From the NCBI RefSeq assembly GCF_900102105.1, contig NZ_FNBB01000012.1:62001-126000 (forward strand): a DNA stretch of 64,000 nt, read 5' to 3'. This DNA is from Agrobacterium pusense (GTDB lineage: Bacteria > Pseudomonadota > Alphaproteobacteria > Rhizobiales > Rhizobiaceae). Within the stretch, counting starts at the first letter, position 1. Each line of letters begins with the position of its first letter. This document shows positions 38,123 to 45,894 of the stretch, one piece after another. The position numbers were made by a program, and so were the translations under genes. The notes under the pieces are model-generated. The model worked only from the letters and a program-made list of their open reading frames with translations. It did no database searches and was not told the origin of the DNA.

Positions 38123-39151
38123 ATGAAACGTCCGACCATTACCGATGTTGCAAAGGCCGCCGGCGTCAGCGTCGCCACGGTCGACCGGGTGCTGAACGGC
38201 CGCCTGCCGGTGCGGGAGGAAACCTCGCGGCGTGTGTTCGAGGCCGCGGAGAAGATCGGCTTTCATGCCACCAACATCATTCGTCAGCGTATGCTGGCGG
38301 ATATGCCTTCCTATGGCCTTGGCATCATTCTGCGCAAGGAGCGGCATGCCTTTTATCAGACCTTTGCCGATGAGCTGGAGCTTGCGGCGCGCAACATCCG
38401 GGATCGCCACGTCAATCTGCGCATCGAATTTGCGCAATCCGGTGAGCCGGCGGAGCTTGCGGCGCTGCTTATGGGCATGAAGGGCCGGGTACAGGCGGTG
38501 GCCGCTACCGGGCCGGACCACCACGATGTCACGGCCGCCGTCGAGGCATTGAAGATCAAGGGCATTCCGACATTCTCGCTGCTTTCCGATTTTGCCCAGG
38601 GCGTGCGGGAGGCTTATCTCGGTGTCAACAGCATGAAGGTGGGGCGCACAGCGGCGTGGATGATCTCACGACTGGCGCGCAGCAAGGGCAAGGTGCTTCT
38701 GCTGCTTGGCGGTCACCGGTTTCATGGTCACTCGCTGCGCGAAACCGGCTTTCGCAGCTACATGCGTGAATATGCGCCGGAATTTGAGGTTATGGATGCC
38801 CTGATCACGCTGGAAACGCGACGCGTAACCTATGAGCTCGTGATGGACTCTATCGCCAAGCACAGGGATCTCGTCGGCATCTATTGCGTGGGCGGCGGCA
38901 TGGAGGGCGTGATAGAGGCACTTCAACACGAAAAGCGGCAGGAACCCATCGTCTGCCTTGTCAACGAACTGACCCCCTTGTCCCGCCAGGCACTGCTGGA
39001 AGGCAGCATCAGCGGCGTGTTCCAGACCCCGCTGCGCGAATTGTGCGCCGATCTCATCGCAACCATGGTTCACACTATCGAACATGGCATGGCGGAGACG
39101 CCGGGACAGCGTTTCCTTCCTGCCCATCTCTGGGTTCCTGAAAGCCTTTGA
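38123..39151 (+). CDS. LacI-family regulator (inositol cluster 2)
   Basis: 342 aa. The LacI helix-turn-helix opens the protein (PTITDVAKAAGVSVATVDRVLNGRLPVREETSRRVFEAAEKIGF) and a periplasmic-binding-protein-like sensor domain follows (SYGLGIILRKERHAFYQTFADELE). It lies upstream of the binding protein-iolH-iolG-iolI genes in the same direction and probably controls them; the ligand is presumably a sugar or inositol. Confidence 0.88.
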   Translation: MKRPTITDVAKAAGVSVATVDRVLNGRLPVREETSRRVFEAAEKIGFHATNIIRQRMLADMPSYGLGIILRKERHAFYQTFADELELAARNIRDRHVNLRIEFAQSGEPAELAALLMGMKGRVQAVAATGPDHHDVTAAVEALKIKGIPTFSLLSDFAQGVREAYLGVNSMKVGRTAAWMISRLARSKGKVLLLLGGHRFHGHSLRETGFRSYMREYAPEFEVMDALITLETRRVTYELVMDSIAKHRDLVGIYCVGGGMEGVIEALQHEKRQEPIVCLVNELTPLSRQALLEGSISGVFQTPLRELCADLIATMVHTIEHGMAETPGQRFLPAHLWVPESL

Positions 39152-39161
39152 TGGTTTGATA

Positions 39162-39173
39162 GATTACATCATA
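39162..39173. promoter_or_regulatory. Possible LacI operator, site 2
   Basis: GATTACATCATA, 11 of 12 bases as at 38054-38065, eleven bases after the LacI stop. Together the two copies flank the regulator gene and the second stands upstream of the inositol cluster. Confidence 0.35.
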
Positions 39174-39431
39174 TCGCGTCCGCCCGTTTCTATCATGCTT
39201 GATGGTTTTGCCTGCTGCTGACGCGTTGACGTGGTGACCGGACTAGGAAATCTTGCCTGCCTGTGGAGCGGACAGGAGGCCGACCTTCACAGCATGAGAT
39301 TACGTCGGGGTTGCTTGACGCCGCGGATATTCCTTCGCGGCGCGGGGGCAGCTTTTTCCGGAAAGCCGTGACGGCGCACTTCGAGCGCGATGGTGCGGCC
39401 GGTTCTTTTCAAGGTTTGGAGGGGGAACGAG

Positions 39432-39614
39432 ATGAAAAGACATTTCGCCAATGCAGCCTTCGCGACCATGCGGACGACGGGCGCGCCGGTGCAGGCCGTT
39501 GGAGTTTCGATGGCGCTGAAACCTGCCGGAAACGCTGCGGCAGACAGGAGGGTCTTCGTGCCCTTCGAGCTGGTAACGCCCACCAATCTCAAAAACCATC
39601 AGGCCGGGAATTGA
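39432..39614 (+). pseudogene. Remnant of a sugar-binding-protein gene (in-frame deletion)
   Basis: A 60-codon frame starting at ATG 39432 behind a strong GGAGGGGG. Its end DRRVFVPFELVTPTNLKNH matches the C-terminal tail of the binding protein encoded just downstream (EKTLWVPFELVTPENMSAY; VPFELVTP identical). Thus the tail of a periplasmic sugar-binding protein is joined to a start region and the body is missing. It looks like a deleted paralogue. The surrounding 39152-39751 region otherwise shows no gene. Confidence 0.6.
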
Positions 39615-39751
39615 GCCATGGCCGTGCCTGCCGGCTTCTGCGCTCCCCGGGGGAGTGCCGCCGGAGGGGCCTAACGCGCCGCAGCCGGGCACGACCGGCT
39701 ACGGCAAAAACTGGACAATGCAATCAGCAGCGATTTCCGCGGGAGGAAACC

Positions 39752-40675
39752 TTGAAAAAACTATTGATGGCGACGGCACTCTGTATCTTCGCGACACCGG
39801 CTCTGGCCGAGACCCGAATTGCAGTCTCTATGACGTCTTTCGACAATCCGTTTCTGACGATCCTGCTCAACGGCATAAGGGCCGAGGCCGGGCGCGACAA
39901 GACCATCGAGCTTCTGGTCGAGGATGCCCAGCTCGATCCTTCAAAGCAGCTGAATCAGGTGCAGAATTTCATTGCCAATGGCGTCGATGCGATCATTGTC
40001 AACGCCGTCGACGGTGACGCTACCTCGGCGATAACCAAGGCCGCATCCGCTGCGAAAATTCCGCTTGTCTATGTGAACCATCCGCCGGCTGAGCTGGAAA
40101 CCGGGCTGCCTGACGGCACGGCATTTGTCGGCTCCAACGAACTTGATTCAGGCACCATGGAAGCCGAAGCCGCCTGCAAGCTGATGGGCGGCAAGGGCAA
40201 GGCCGTCATTCTGATGGGCCCTTTGGAAAACCATGCGGCGCTGGTGCGCACCAAGGATGTGGAAACGGTGTTCTCCAAGCCGGACTGCAAGATCGAAATC
40301 CTTGAAAAGCAGACGGCGAACTGGAGCCGCACGCAGGCACAGGACCTCGTTTCCTCCTGGCTGACGGCGGGCATACAGTTCGATGCGGTCATCGCCAACA
40401 ACGATGAAATGGCGATTGGCGCCGTGCAGGCGCTGAAGGCAGCGGGCGTATCCATGAAGGACGTCGTCATTGCCGGCATTGACGCGACACCCGATGGACT
40501 TGCCGCGATGCAGGCGGGCGATCTCGATATCACCGTCTACCAGAATGCGACGAAGCAGGGCGAGGTCTCCGTTCAGACGGCGGTGAAGGCCGCTGCCGGT
40601 CAAAGCACCGAAAAGACGCTCTGGGTGCCCTTCGAACTCGTCACGCCGGAAAACATGTCCGCCTATGCCAAATGA
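39752..40675 (+). CDS. Sugar ABC transporter substrate-binding protein (orphan, Peripla_BP_4)
   Basis: 307 aa. Signal peptide LKKLLMATALCIFATPALA cut before ETRIAVSM, then the ribose-binding-type fold (VSMTSFDNPFLTILLNGIRAEAG; NGVDAIIVNAVDGDATSAITKAASAAKIPLVYVN; AVIANNDEMAIGAVQAL). I chose TTG 39752, five bases after GGAGG; the open frame extends far upstream without match. No permease or ATPase gene follows, so it must share a transporter encoded elsewhere. It is first in the iolH-iolG-iolI cluster, so an inositol is a plausible ligand. Confidence 0.85.
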   Translation: MKKLLMATALCIFATPALAETRIAVSMTSFDNPFLTILLNGIRAEAGRDKTIELLVEDAQLDPSKQLNQVQNFIANGVDAIIVNAVDGDATSAITKAASAAKIPLVYVNHPPAELETGLPDGTAFVGSNELDSGTMEAEAACKLMGGKGKAVILMGPLENHAALVRTKDVETVFSKPDCKIEILEKQTANWSRTQAQDLVSSWLTAGIQFDAVIANNDEMAIGAVQALKAAGVSMKDVVIAGIDATPDGLAAMQAGDLDITVYQNATKQGEVSVQTAVKAAAGQSTEKTLWVPFELVTPENMSAYAK

Positions 40676-40677
40676 GC

Positions 40678-40693
40678 CGGGGCTTCGGCCCCG
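40678..40693 (+). terminator. UUCG hairpin after the sugar-binding-protein gene
   Basis: CGGGGC-TTCG-GCCCCG, a perfect 6-base stem with a UUCG tetraloop starting five bases after the stop codon. It likely stabilises the binding-protein message, with partial read-through to iolH. Confidence 0.6.
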
Positions 40694-40721
40694 TCCCTTA
40701 TCCCACCGACTGGAAACAGCC

Positions 40722-41618
40722 ATGAATCATACGCTCGATCCCCACATGTTCCGGCATCTTTCGCTGGCCGAGACCTGCCGCAAGGTCGCAGAGCTCGGTT
40801 ACGACTATGTCGAACTTTCACCCCGTCCGGATTTTCTGTCCTGGTGGACGCGACCGAAGGTCTATCCCGAGCGCGTCGCCGAATTCAAAAAGGCCCTGAA
40901 GGATCACGGCGTCGGCCTTGCCACGCTGCAGCCCATGTATCGCTGGGCGAGCCCGTATCCGGACGAATGGGAGGTAGCGATCGACAACTGGAAACGCGCC
41001 ATCGAGATTGCAGTCGAGATGGAGTGCCCGATGTTCGTTTCGGAATTCGGTCGTGGAGGCTCGCCGGAGCGCAGCCTCAACGACCGGTCCGGCCTGCACC
41101 GTCCGGAAACCTGCGAAGCGCAGTTCTTCCGCGCCATGGATGTTCTGGTTCCGATCCTCGAGCGGGAGGGGCTGGTGCTGTCGCTGGAGGCGCATCCCGA
41201 AGACTGGGTCGAGGAAATCGCGCCGGCCATCGACATCATCAAGACCATCAATTCCAAGGCGGTAAAGGCCTCCTTCATCGCGCCTCACACCTTCTTTTAC
41301 GGTCCGGACATGGTTGCCAACCTGCGCGCGACCGAAGGTCATCTGGTGCATGTGCGCCTTGCCGATACCTATGACCACACCAAATCGTCGCAGCTGCGCT
41401 ACATCGTTAATCCGCCCGGCGCCAAAGTCAGGGTGCACCAGCACACGGATTTCGGCCAGGGCGAGATCGACTGGGAGATATTCTTCGCCACGCTGGCCGA
41501 CATGAAATTCGACGGTGTGCTGTCGAACTGCGTCTTTGCCTGGGAAGATCGTGTCGATGAAAGCGCGCGTTTTATGCTCAGCGAAACCCGGCGATATGTC
41601 GCCAAATACTGGAAATGA
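40722..41618 (+). CDS. IolH-like sugar phosphate isomerase/epimerase
   Basis: 298 aa TIM-barrel protein. It resembles Bacillus IolH: NWKRAIEIAVEMECPMFVSEFG, PHTFFYGPDMV, LADTYDHTKSSQLRYIVNPPGAKVRVHQH and GEIDWEIFFATLADMKFDG. IolH belongs to inositol operons but its reaction is not settled. ATG 40722 is behind GGAAACAG. It lies between the binding-protein gene and iolG. Confidence 0.85.
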   Translation: MNHTLDPHMFRHLSLAETCRKVAELGYDYVELSPRPDFLSWWTRPKVYPERVAEFKKALKDHGVGLATLQPMYRWASPYPDEWEVAIDNWKRAIEIAVEMECPMFVSEFGRGGSPERSLNDRSGLHRPETCEAQFFRAMDVLVPILEREGLVLSLEAHPEDWVEEIAPAIDIIKTINSKAVKASFIAPHTFFYGPDMVANLRATEGHLVHVRLADTYDHTKSSQLRYIVNPPGAKVRVHQHTDFGQGEIDWEIFFATLADMKFDGVLSNCVFAWEDRVDESARFMLSETRRYVAKYWK

Positions 41619-41627
41619 GGTTTTCAG

Positions 41628-42638
41628 ATGACTGTGAAAATTGGTGTCATCGGCACCGGTGCCATCGGGCGCGATCACGCCCGACGTATCAATGAGGTTC
41701 TGGGCGGTGCGAAGGTCGTTGCGCTGAGCGACGTCAACCGCGCCTCGTCCGAAGCGGTCAAAAAAGACATCGCCCCTGATGCCGCCATTTTCGCCACCGG
41801 CGAGGAGCTCATCGCATCAGCTGATGTGGATGCCGTGCTTGTCACTTCCTGGGGCGCGACGCATGAGCAATATGTGTTGGCGGCCATCGCCGCCGGCAAG
41901 CCGTGCTTCTGCGAAAAGCCGCTGGCGACGACGGCAGAGGGCGCGAAGCGGATCGTCGATGCTGAGGTGGCGCATGGCAAACGGCTGGTACAGGTGGGTT
42001 TCATGCGCCGCTACGACGCCGGTTACGTGGCGCTGAAAAAGACCGTGGACACCATGATCGGCGCCCCGATCATGGTCCATGCCGCCCATCGCAACCCGAC
42101 CGTTCCGAAGCAGTATGTGACGCCCATGGCAATCCACGACACGATGATCCATGAGATCGACGTGCTGCGCTGGCTGCTCGATGACGACTATGTGTCGGCC
42201 CGGGTTCTCTTTCCACGTGCCGCCGCCCGCAGCCATGCAAAGCTGAGGGACCCGCAGATCGTCATTCTGGAAACGGCCAGGGGCACGATCATCGACGTCG
42301 AAATCTTCGTGAACTGCCACTACGGTTACGACATACAGTGCCAGGTGGTCGGCGAGGACGGCATTGCCAGCCTGCCGGAGCCGATGGCGATACAGACACG
42401 GCTCGGCGCCAAGCTGCAGAACGATATTCTCACCGACTGGAAGGATCGCTTCATCGCGAGCTACGACGTCGAATTGCAGGACTTCATCCATGCGGCGGCG
42501 AAGGGAACAGCCTCCGGCCCCAATTCCTGGGACGGCTACGTGGCCGCGATCACTTCCGATGCCTGCGTCGCCGCGCAGGAGACGGACGGAGCAGCCGTCG
42601 CAATCAGGCTTCCCGCCCGTCCCGCCCTTTATCAGTGA
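41628..42638 (+). CDS. iolG: Inositol 2-dehydrogenase / D-chiro-inositol 3-dehydrogenase IolG
   Basis: 336 aa, Gfo/Idh/MocA family. N-terminal Rossmann motif [16 protein letters not shown]; catalytic [15 protein letters not shown] (Lys) and VHEIDVL-type segment ([15 protein letters not shown]). Near-identical stretches to Bacillus IolG ([44 protein letters not shown]). It oxidises inositol isomers with NAD. iolB-E are absent here, so the product must enter the pathway at 1-6026. Confidence 0.9.
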   Translation: MTVKIGVIGTGAIGRDHARRINEVLGGAKVVALSDVNRASSEAVKKDIAPDAAIFATGEELIASADVDAVLVTSWGATHEQYVLAAIAAGKPCFCEKPLATTAEGAKRIVDAEVAHGKRLVQVGFMRRYDAGYVALKKTVDTMIGAPIMVHAAHRNPTVPKQYVTPMAIHDTMIHEIDVLRWLLDDDYVSARVLFPRAAARSHAKLRDPQIVILETARGTIIDVEIFVNCHYGYDIQCQVVGEDGIASLPEPMAIQTRLGAKLQNDILTDWKDRFIASYDVELQDFIHAAAKGTASGPNSWDGYVAAITSDACVAAQETDGAAVAIRLPARPALYQ

Positions 42639-42646
42639 GGTCTTTC

Positions 42647-43432
42647 ATGCGTTTTGCCATCAACCACATCACCGCCCCGGCGCTTTCGCTTGAGGACTTC
42701 TTCCAGACCGCGCGCGAACTCGGCCTCACCGAGGTCGAGATCCGCAACGACTTGCCGGATATTGTCGGTACGGTGACACCGGCGCAGGTGAAGGCGGCGG
42801 CCGACAAGGCCGGCGTGACGATCATCTCCATCAACGCGCTTTATCCCTTCAACGTCTGGTCGGGCGACCTGCCGCAGCGCGCCGTCGCCATGGCCGATTA
42901 CGCCGCGGCGAGCGGTGCAAAAGCGCTGGTCATGTGCCCGCTCAATGACGGCAGGGCGGTTTCCTTCGACGATCTCGTGACGGCGCTGAAGGCCATGAAG
43001 CCGATCCTTGAGGAGAGGGGCCTTACCGGTATTGTCGAACCGCTCGGCTTCCCGGTCTCCTCGCTGCGCACCAAGACCGAGGCGGTGAGAGCCATTGATG
43101 TGGCCGGCGGCGGCGATGTCTACAGGCTGGTGCACGACACCTTCCACCATCACCTCGCGGGCGAGATGGCGTTTTTCCCCGAACGCACCGGTCTCGTCCA
43201 CATTTCCGGCGTCACCGACCCCGCCGTCTCCGTCGCCGACATGCTGGATGCCCACCGCGTCCTGGTGGATGGCGCCGACCGGCTGGAGAATATCGCCCAG
43301 ATCAGGGCGCTGGAGGCCGCCGGTTACAAGGGCCCCTACAGCTTCGAGCCCTTTGCGACGGAAGTTCATGACCTGAAGGACCCGGCTGCTGCCGTGAAAG
43401 CCAGCATCGACCACATCGCCGGCGCGCTCTGA
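42647..43432 (+). CDS. IolI-like 2-keto-myo-inositol isomerase
   Basis: 261-aa AP-endonuclease-2-type TIM barrel (MRFAINHITAPALSLEDFFQTARELGLTEVEIRND; LTGIVEPLGFPVSSLRTK; RLVHDTFHHHLAGE; GPYSFEPFA). The metal ligands Glu (EPLGF), Asp/His (HDTFHH) and Glu (FEPFA) are in place. Similar to IolI, which interconverts 2-keto-myo-inositol and 1-keto-D-chiro-inositol. ATG 42647 is behind GAGG. Confidence 0.82.
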   Translation: MRFAINHITAPALSLEDFFQTARELGLTEVEIRNDLPDIVGTVTPAQVKAAADKAGVTIISINALYPFNVWSGDLPQRAVAMADYAAASGAKALVMCPLNDGRAVSFDDLVTALKAMKPILEERGLTGIVEPLGFPVSSLRTKTEAVRAIDVAGGGDVYRLVHDTFHHHLAGEMAFFPERTGLVHISGVTDPAVSVADMLDAHRVLVDGADRLENIAQIRALEAAGYKGPYSFEPFATEVHDLKDPAAAVKASIDHIAGAL

Positions 43433-43439
43433 CCGCGCT

Positions 43440-43465
43440 GCCGCCCGCGGTGAAGCGCGGGCGGC
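43440..43465 (+). terminator. Terminator-like hairpin after the iolI-like gene
   Basis: GCCGCCCGCG-gtgaag-CGCGGGCGGC, a perfect 10-base stem seven bases after the stop. No T-run follows. Confidence 0.6.
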
Positions 43466-43628
43466 AACCGGACGATCGCCAAAGCCGGAGAAATCAATTC
43501 CGCATTTACGGATGATGCTGTAGTCTCCGCTAACGAGAGAGCAGCAGACCGGCGCGGTTATTCTTCAGATCGATTGCGTGAGTCTTTCCGCCAGGGCCGT
43601 CCGAAGAAGAGTGGTTGAATTCCCTTTT

Positions 43629-44675
43629 ATGAAAATAGACAGGAAAACGACGCTTAAGGACGTCGCGCGGGAGGCGAATGTTTCGCTGAGCACGGCTTCG
43701 CATGCGATCAACGGCACGGCGCCGCTCACCACGCAGGTTCGCGAGCGGGTTCTGGAAGCCGCCCGGTCGCTTGGTTATCTCGAAAACCGGCGCCAGAAGG
43801 CGACCATCGCCACCTTGCGTGTCGTCCTGCTGGCCATGACCAATGACGCGGCACCGCAGAGCGACCTCAACATGGTCAGCTGGACAATGTTGAACGGCTT
43901 CCGCCGCGAATGCGAGCGGCGCGGAATCCGCATCGTTCCCTATGTCAGTGCAACGAGCCGGCTCGACCCCGTGGCGGTTGCCGAAGCCGTCAGGACAGAT
44001 AATGTGGACGGTGTCGTGGTTCTGAATGACGACAGGCCGCAGCTGGTCGAGGCGCTTTCCGCGCTTGGCAAGCCCGTGGTGCTGATCAATGGCGAAGATC
44101 CGGCCATGATCGTCGATACGGTAACGGCGGAGAACCGGTTCGGCGCTCGCCTCGGCATCGAGCATCTGCTGTCGCTCGGGCATCGCAATATTGTGCATGT
44201 GACCTGGAAGGGCCGCACGACGATCCGCCGTCGTCATGATGGCTATAACGATGCATTCCTTGCAACGGGCCTTGCCGTTCCGGCCGATATGGTCATCGAG
44301 GTCGAGAGCTACGAACCGGAATGGGGGGAGGTGGCTATCCGCCGTCTGCTTGCCGAGCAGCGACCACTGCGAAACGCCACCGCGATTTTCTGCGCCGCCG
44401 ATAATCTGGCGCTCGGCTGTCTGAAGGCCTTGGGGGAGGCCGGCATCCGGGTGCCCGAGGATGTCTCGGTGCTGGGTTTCGATGACATCATGCCAGCCGC
44501 CTTCAGCACACCGCCTCTCAGCACCATCCAGTTGCCCGCCGACAGGCTGGGCGGGGCGGCGCTGTCGCTGCTGGAGCAGCGGCTGGTGGCGGCCGATCCC
44601 ACCCGGCCGGCGCACCGGCTGGAACTCGGTTGCCGGCTGGTGCTGAGGGGCAGTATCGCCCCGCCGCGCAAATAG
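43629..44675 (+). CDS. LacI-family regulator
   Basis: 348 aa. LacI helix-turn-helix TTLKDVAREANVSLSTASHAINGTAPLTTQVRERVLEAARSLGYLEN and sugar-sensing domain (VPEDVSVLGFDDIMPAAFSTPPLSTIQLPADRLGGAAL, the usual C-terminal motif). I chose ATG 43629 over GTG 43578 because it fits the family start. It follows the iolI-like gene and precedes the Ldh2 gene in the same direction; it could control either. Confidence 0.87.
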   Translation: MKIDRKTTLKDVAREANVSLSTASHAINGTAPLTTQVRERVLEAARSLGYLENRRQKATIATLRVVLLAMTNDAAPQSDLNMVSWTMLNGFRRECERRGIRIVPYVSATSRLDPVAVAEAVRTDNVDGVVVLNDDRPQLVEALSALGKPVVLINGEDPAMIVDTVTAENRFGARLGIEHLLSLGHRNIVHVTWKGRTTIRRRHDGYNDAFLATGLAVPADMVIEVESYEPEWGEVAIRRLLAEQRPLRNATAIFCAADNLALGCLKALGEAGIRVPEDVSVLGFDDIMPAAFSTPPLSTIQLPADRLGGAALSLLEQRLVAADPTRPAHRLELGCRLVLRGSIAPPRK

Positions 44676-44791
44676 GCCGCTTTCCGCCGCCGCCGCGCCG
44701 ATCGACGTTTTCCAGGTGATATTCGATTGCAAAAACCTATCCCATGAATAGCCTGTGCGGCATGGATTCTGGAATCGGGAGGGTTCCCCGC

Positions 44792-45868
44792 ATGTCGCAC
44801 AGCAATGAAAACGTCCCTGCTCTGGCGAGGCTGGATGAGCTGGATCGGTTCTGCCGCGCCGTTTTCCTCGCTGCCGGTACGGATGACGAGACGGCCGATG
44901 CGGCGACCCGCGCCATGATGCATGGTACGCGGCTTGGCGTTGACAGCCACGGTGTGCGCCTGCTCGCTCATTATGTCACCGCACTTGAAGGCGGGCGTCT
45001 CAATCCGCGACCGCAGATCAGCCGCGTTTCCGGCTTCGGCGCGGTGGAGACGGTGGATGCGGACAACGCCCACGGCGCCCGCGCCACCTATGCGGCCATG
45101 GAAAACGCCATGGCGCTCGCGGAAAAATTTGGCATCGGCGCGGTGGCGATCAGGAATTCCTCGCATTTCGGACCGGCTGGGGCTTATGCGCTGGAGGCGG
45201 CCCGTCAGGGCTATATCGGCCTGGCATTCTGCAATTCGGACAGTTTCGTGCGCCTGCATGATGGCGCCATGCGCTTTCACGGCACCAACCCGATTGCCGT
45301 CGGCGTTCCTGCAGCGGATGACCTGCCGTGGCTGCTGGACATGGCGACCAGCGCGGTGCCCTATAATCGCGTGCTGCTTTATCGTAGCCTCGGGCAGCAA
45401 TTGCCTGCGGGGGTTGCCTCGGATGGTGACGGCGTCGATACAAGGGATCCGAATGCTGCGGAAATGCTTGCCCCCGTCGGCGGCGAATTCGGCTTCAAGG
45501 GGGCGGCGCTGGCAGGAATGGTGGAGATTTTCAGTGCGGTTCTGACCGGCATGAAGCTGAGCTTCGATATCGCCCCGATGGGGGGGCCGGATTTCTCCAC
45601 GCCGCGCGGGCTTGGTGCCTTCGTTCTGGCGCTGAAACCGGAAGCCTTCCTTGAGCGCGACGCGTTTGACGAGGGCATGAAGCGCTATCTCGAAGTGCTG
45701 CGGGGTTCCCCCGTTCGCGAGGATTGCAAGGTCATGGCGCCTGGCGATCGCGAATGGGCGGTGGCGGCGAAGCGGGAAAGGGAGGGGGCGCCGGTCGATC
45801 CGGTCACACGCGCAGCCTTTTCGGAAATGGCGGCAAGGTTTTCGGTCAGCCCGCCCGCTTATCACTAA
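44792..45868 (+). CDS. Ldh2/malate-type NAD(P)-dependent oxidoreductase
   Basis: 358 aa of the Ldh_2 family (GVDSHGVRLLAHYVTALEGGRLN; HFGPAGAYALEAARQGYIGLAFCNSD; HGTNPIAVGVPA). Members reduce or oxidise 2-oxo/2-hydroxy acids, ureidoglycolate, imino acids or sulpholactate. The substrate is not visible. ATG 44792 is eight bases after GGGAGGG. It is downstream of LacI and convergent with a c-di-GMP gene. A ureidoglycine aminohydrolase gene lies 4 kb away, so an AllD-like role is possible but unproven. Confidence 0.8.
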   Translation: MSHSNENVPALARLDELDRFCRAVFLAAGTDDETADAATRAMMHGTRLGVDSHGVRLLAHYVTALEGGRLNPRPQISRVSGFGAVETVDADNAHGARATYAAMENAMALAEKFGIGAVAIRNSSHFGPAGAYALEAARQGYIGLAFCNSDSFVRLHDGAMRFHGTNPIAVGVPAADDLPWLLDMATSAVPYNRVLLYRSLGQQLPAGVASDGDGVDTRDPNAAEMLAPVGGEFGFKGAALAGMVEIFSAVLTGMKLSFDIAPMGGPDFSTPRGLGAFVLALKPEAFLERDAFDEGMKRYLEVLRGSPVREDCKVMAPGDREWAVAAKREREGAPVDPVTRAAFSEMAARFSVSPPAYH

Positions 45869-45894
45869 GCTTCCACGATTGTCGCAGCGCCCGC

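Noticed and set aside
39263-39751. Long N-terminal extension of the orphan binding protein
   Set aside because: The signal peptide begins at TTG 39752 directly after GGGAGGAAACC; the extension crosses the remnant gene in another frame.
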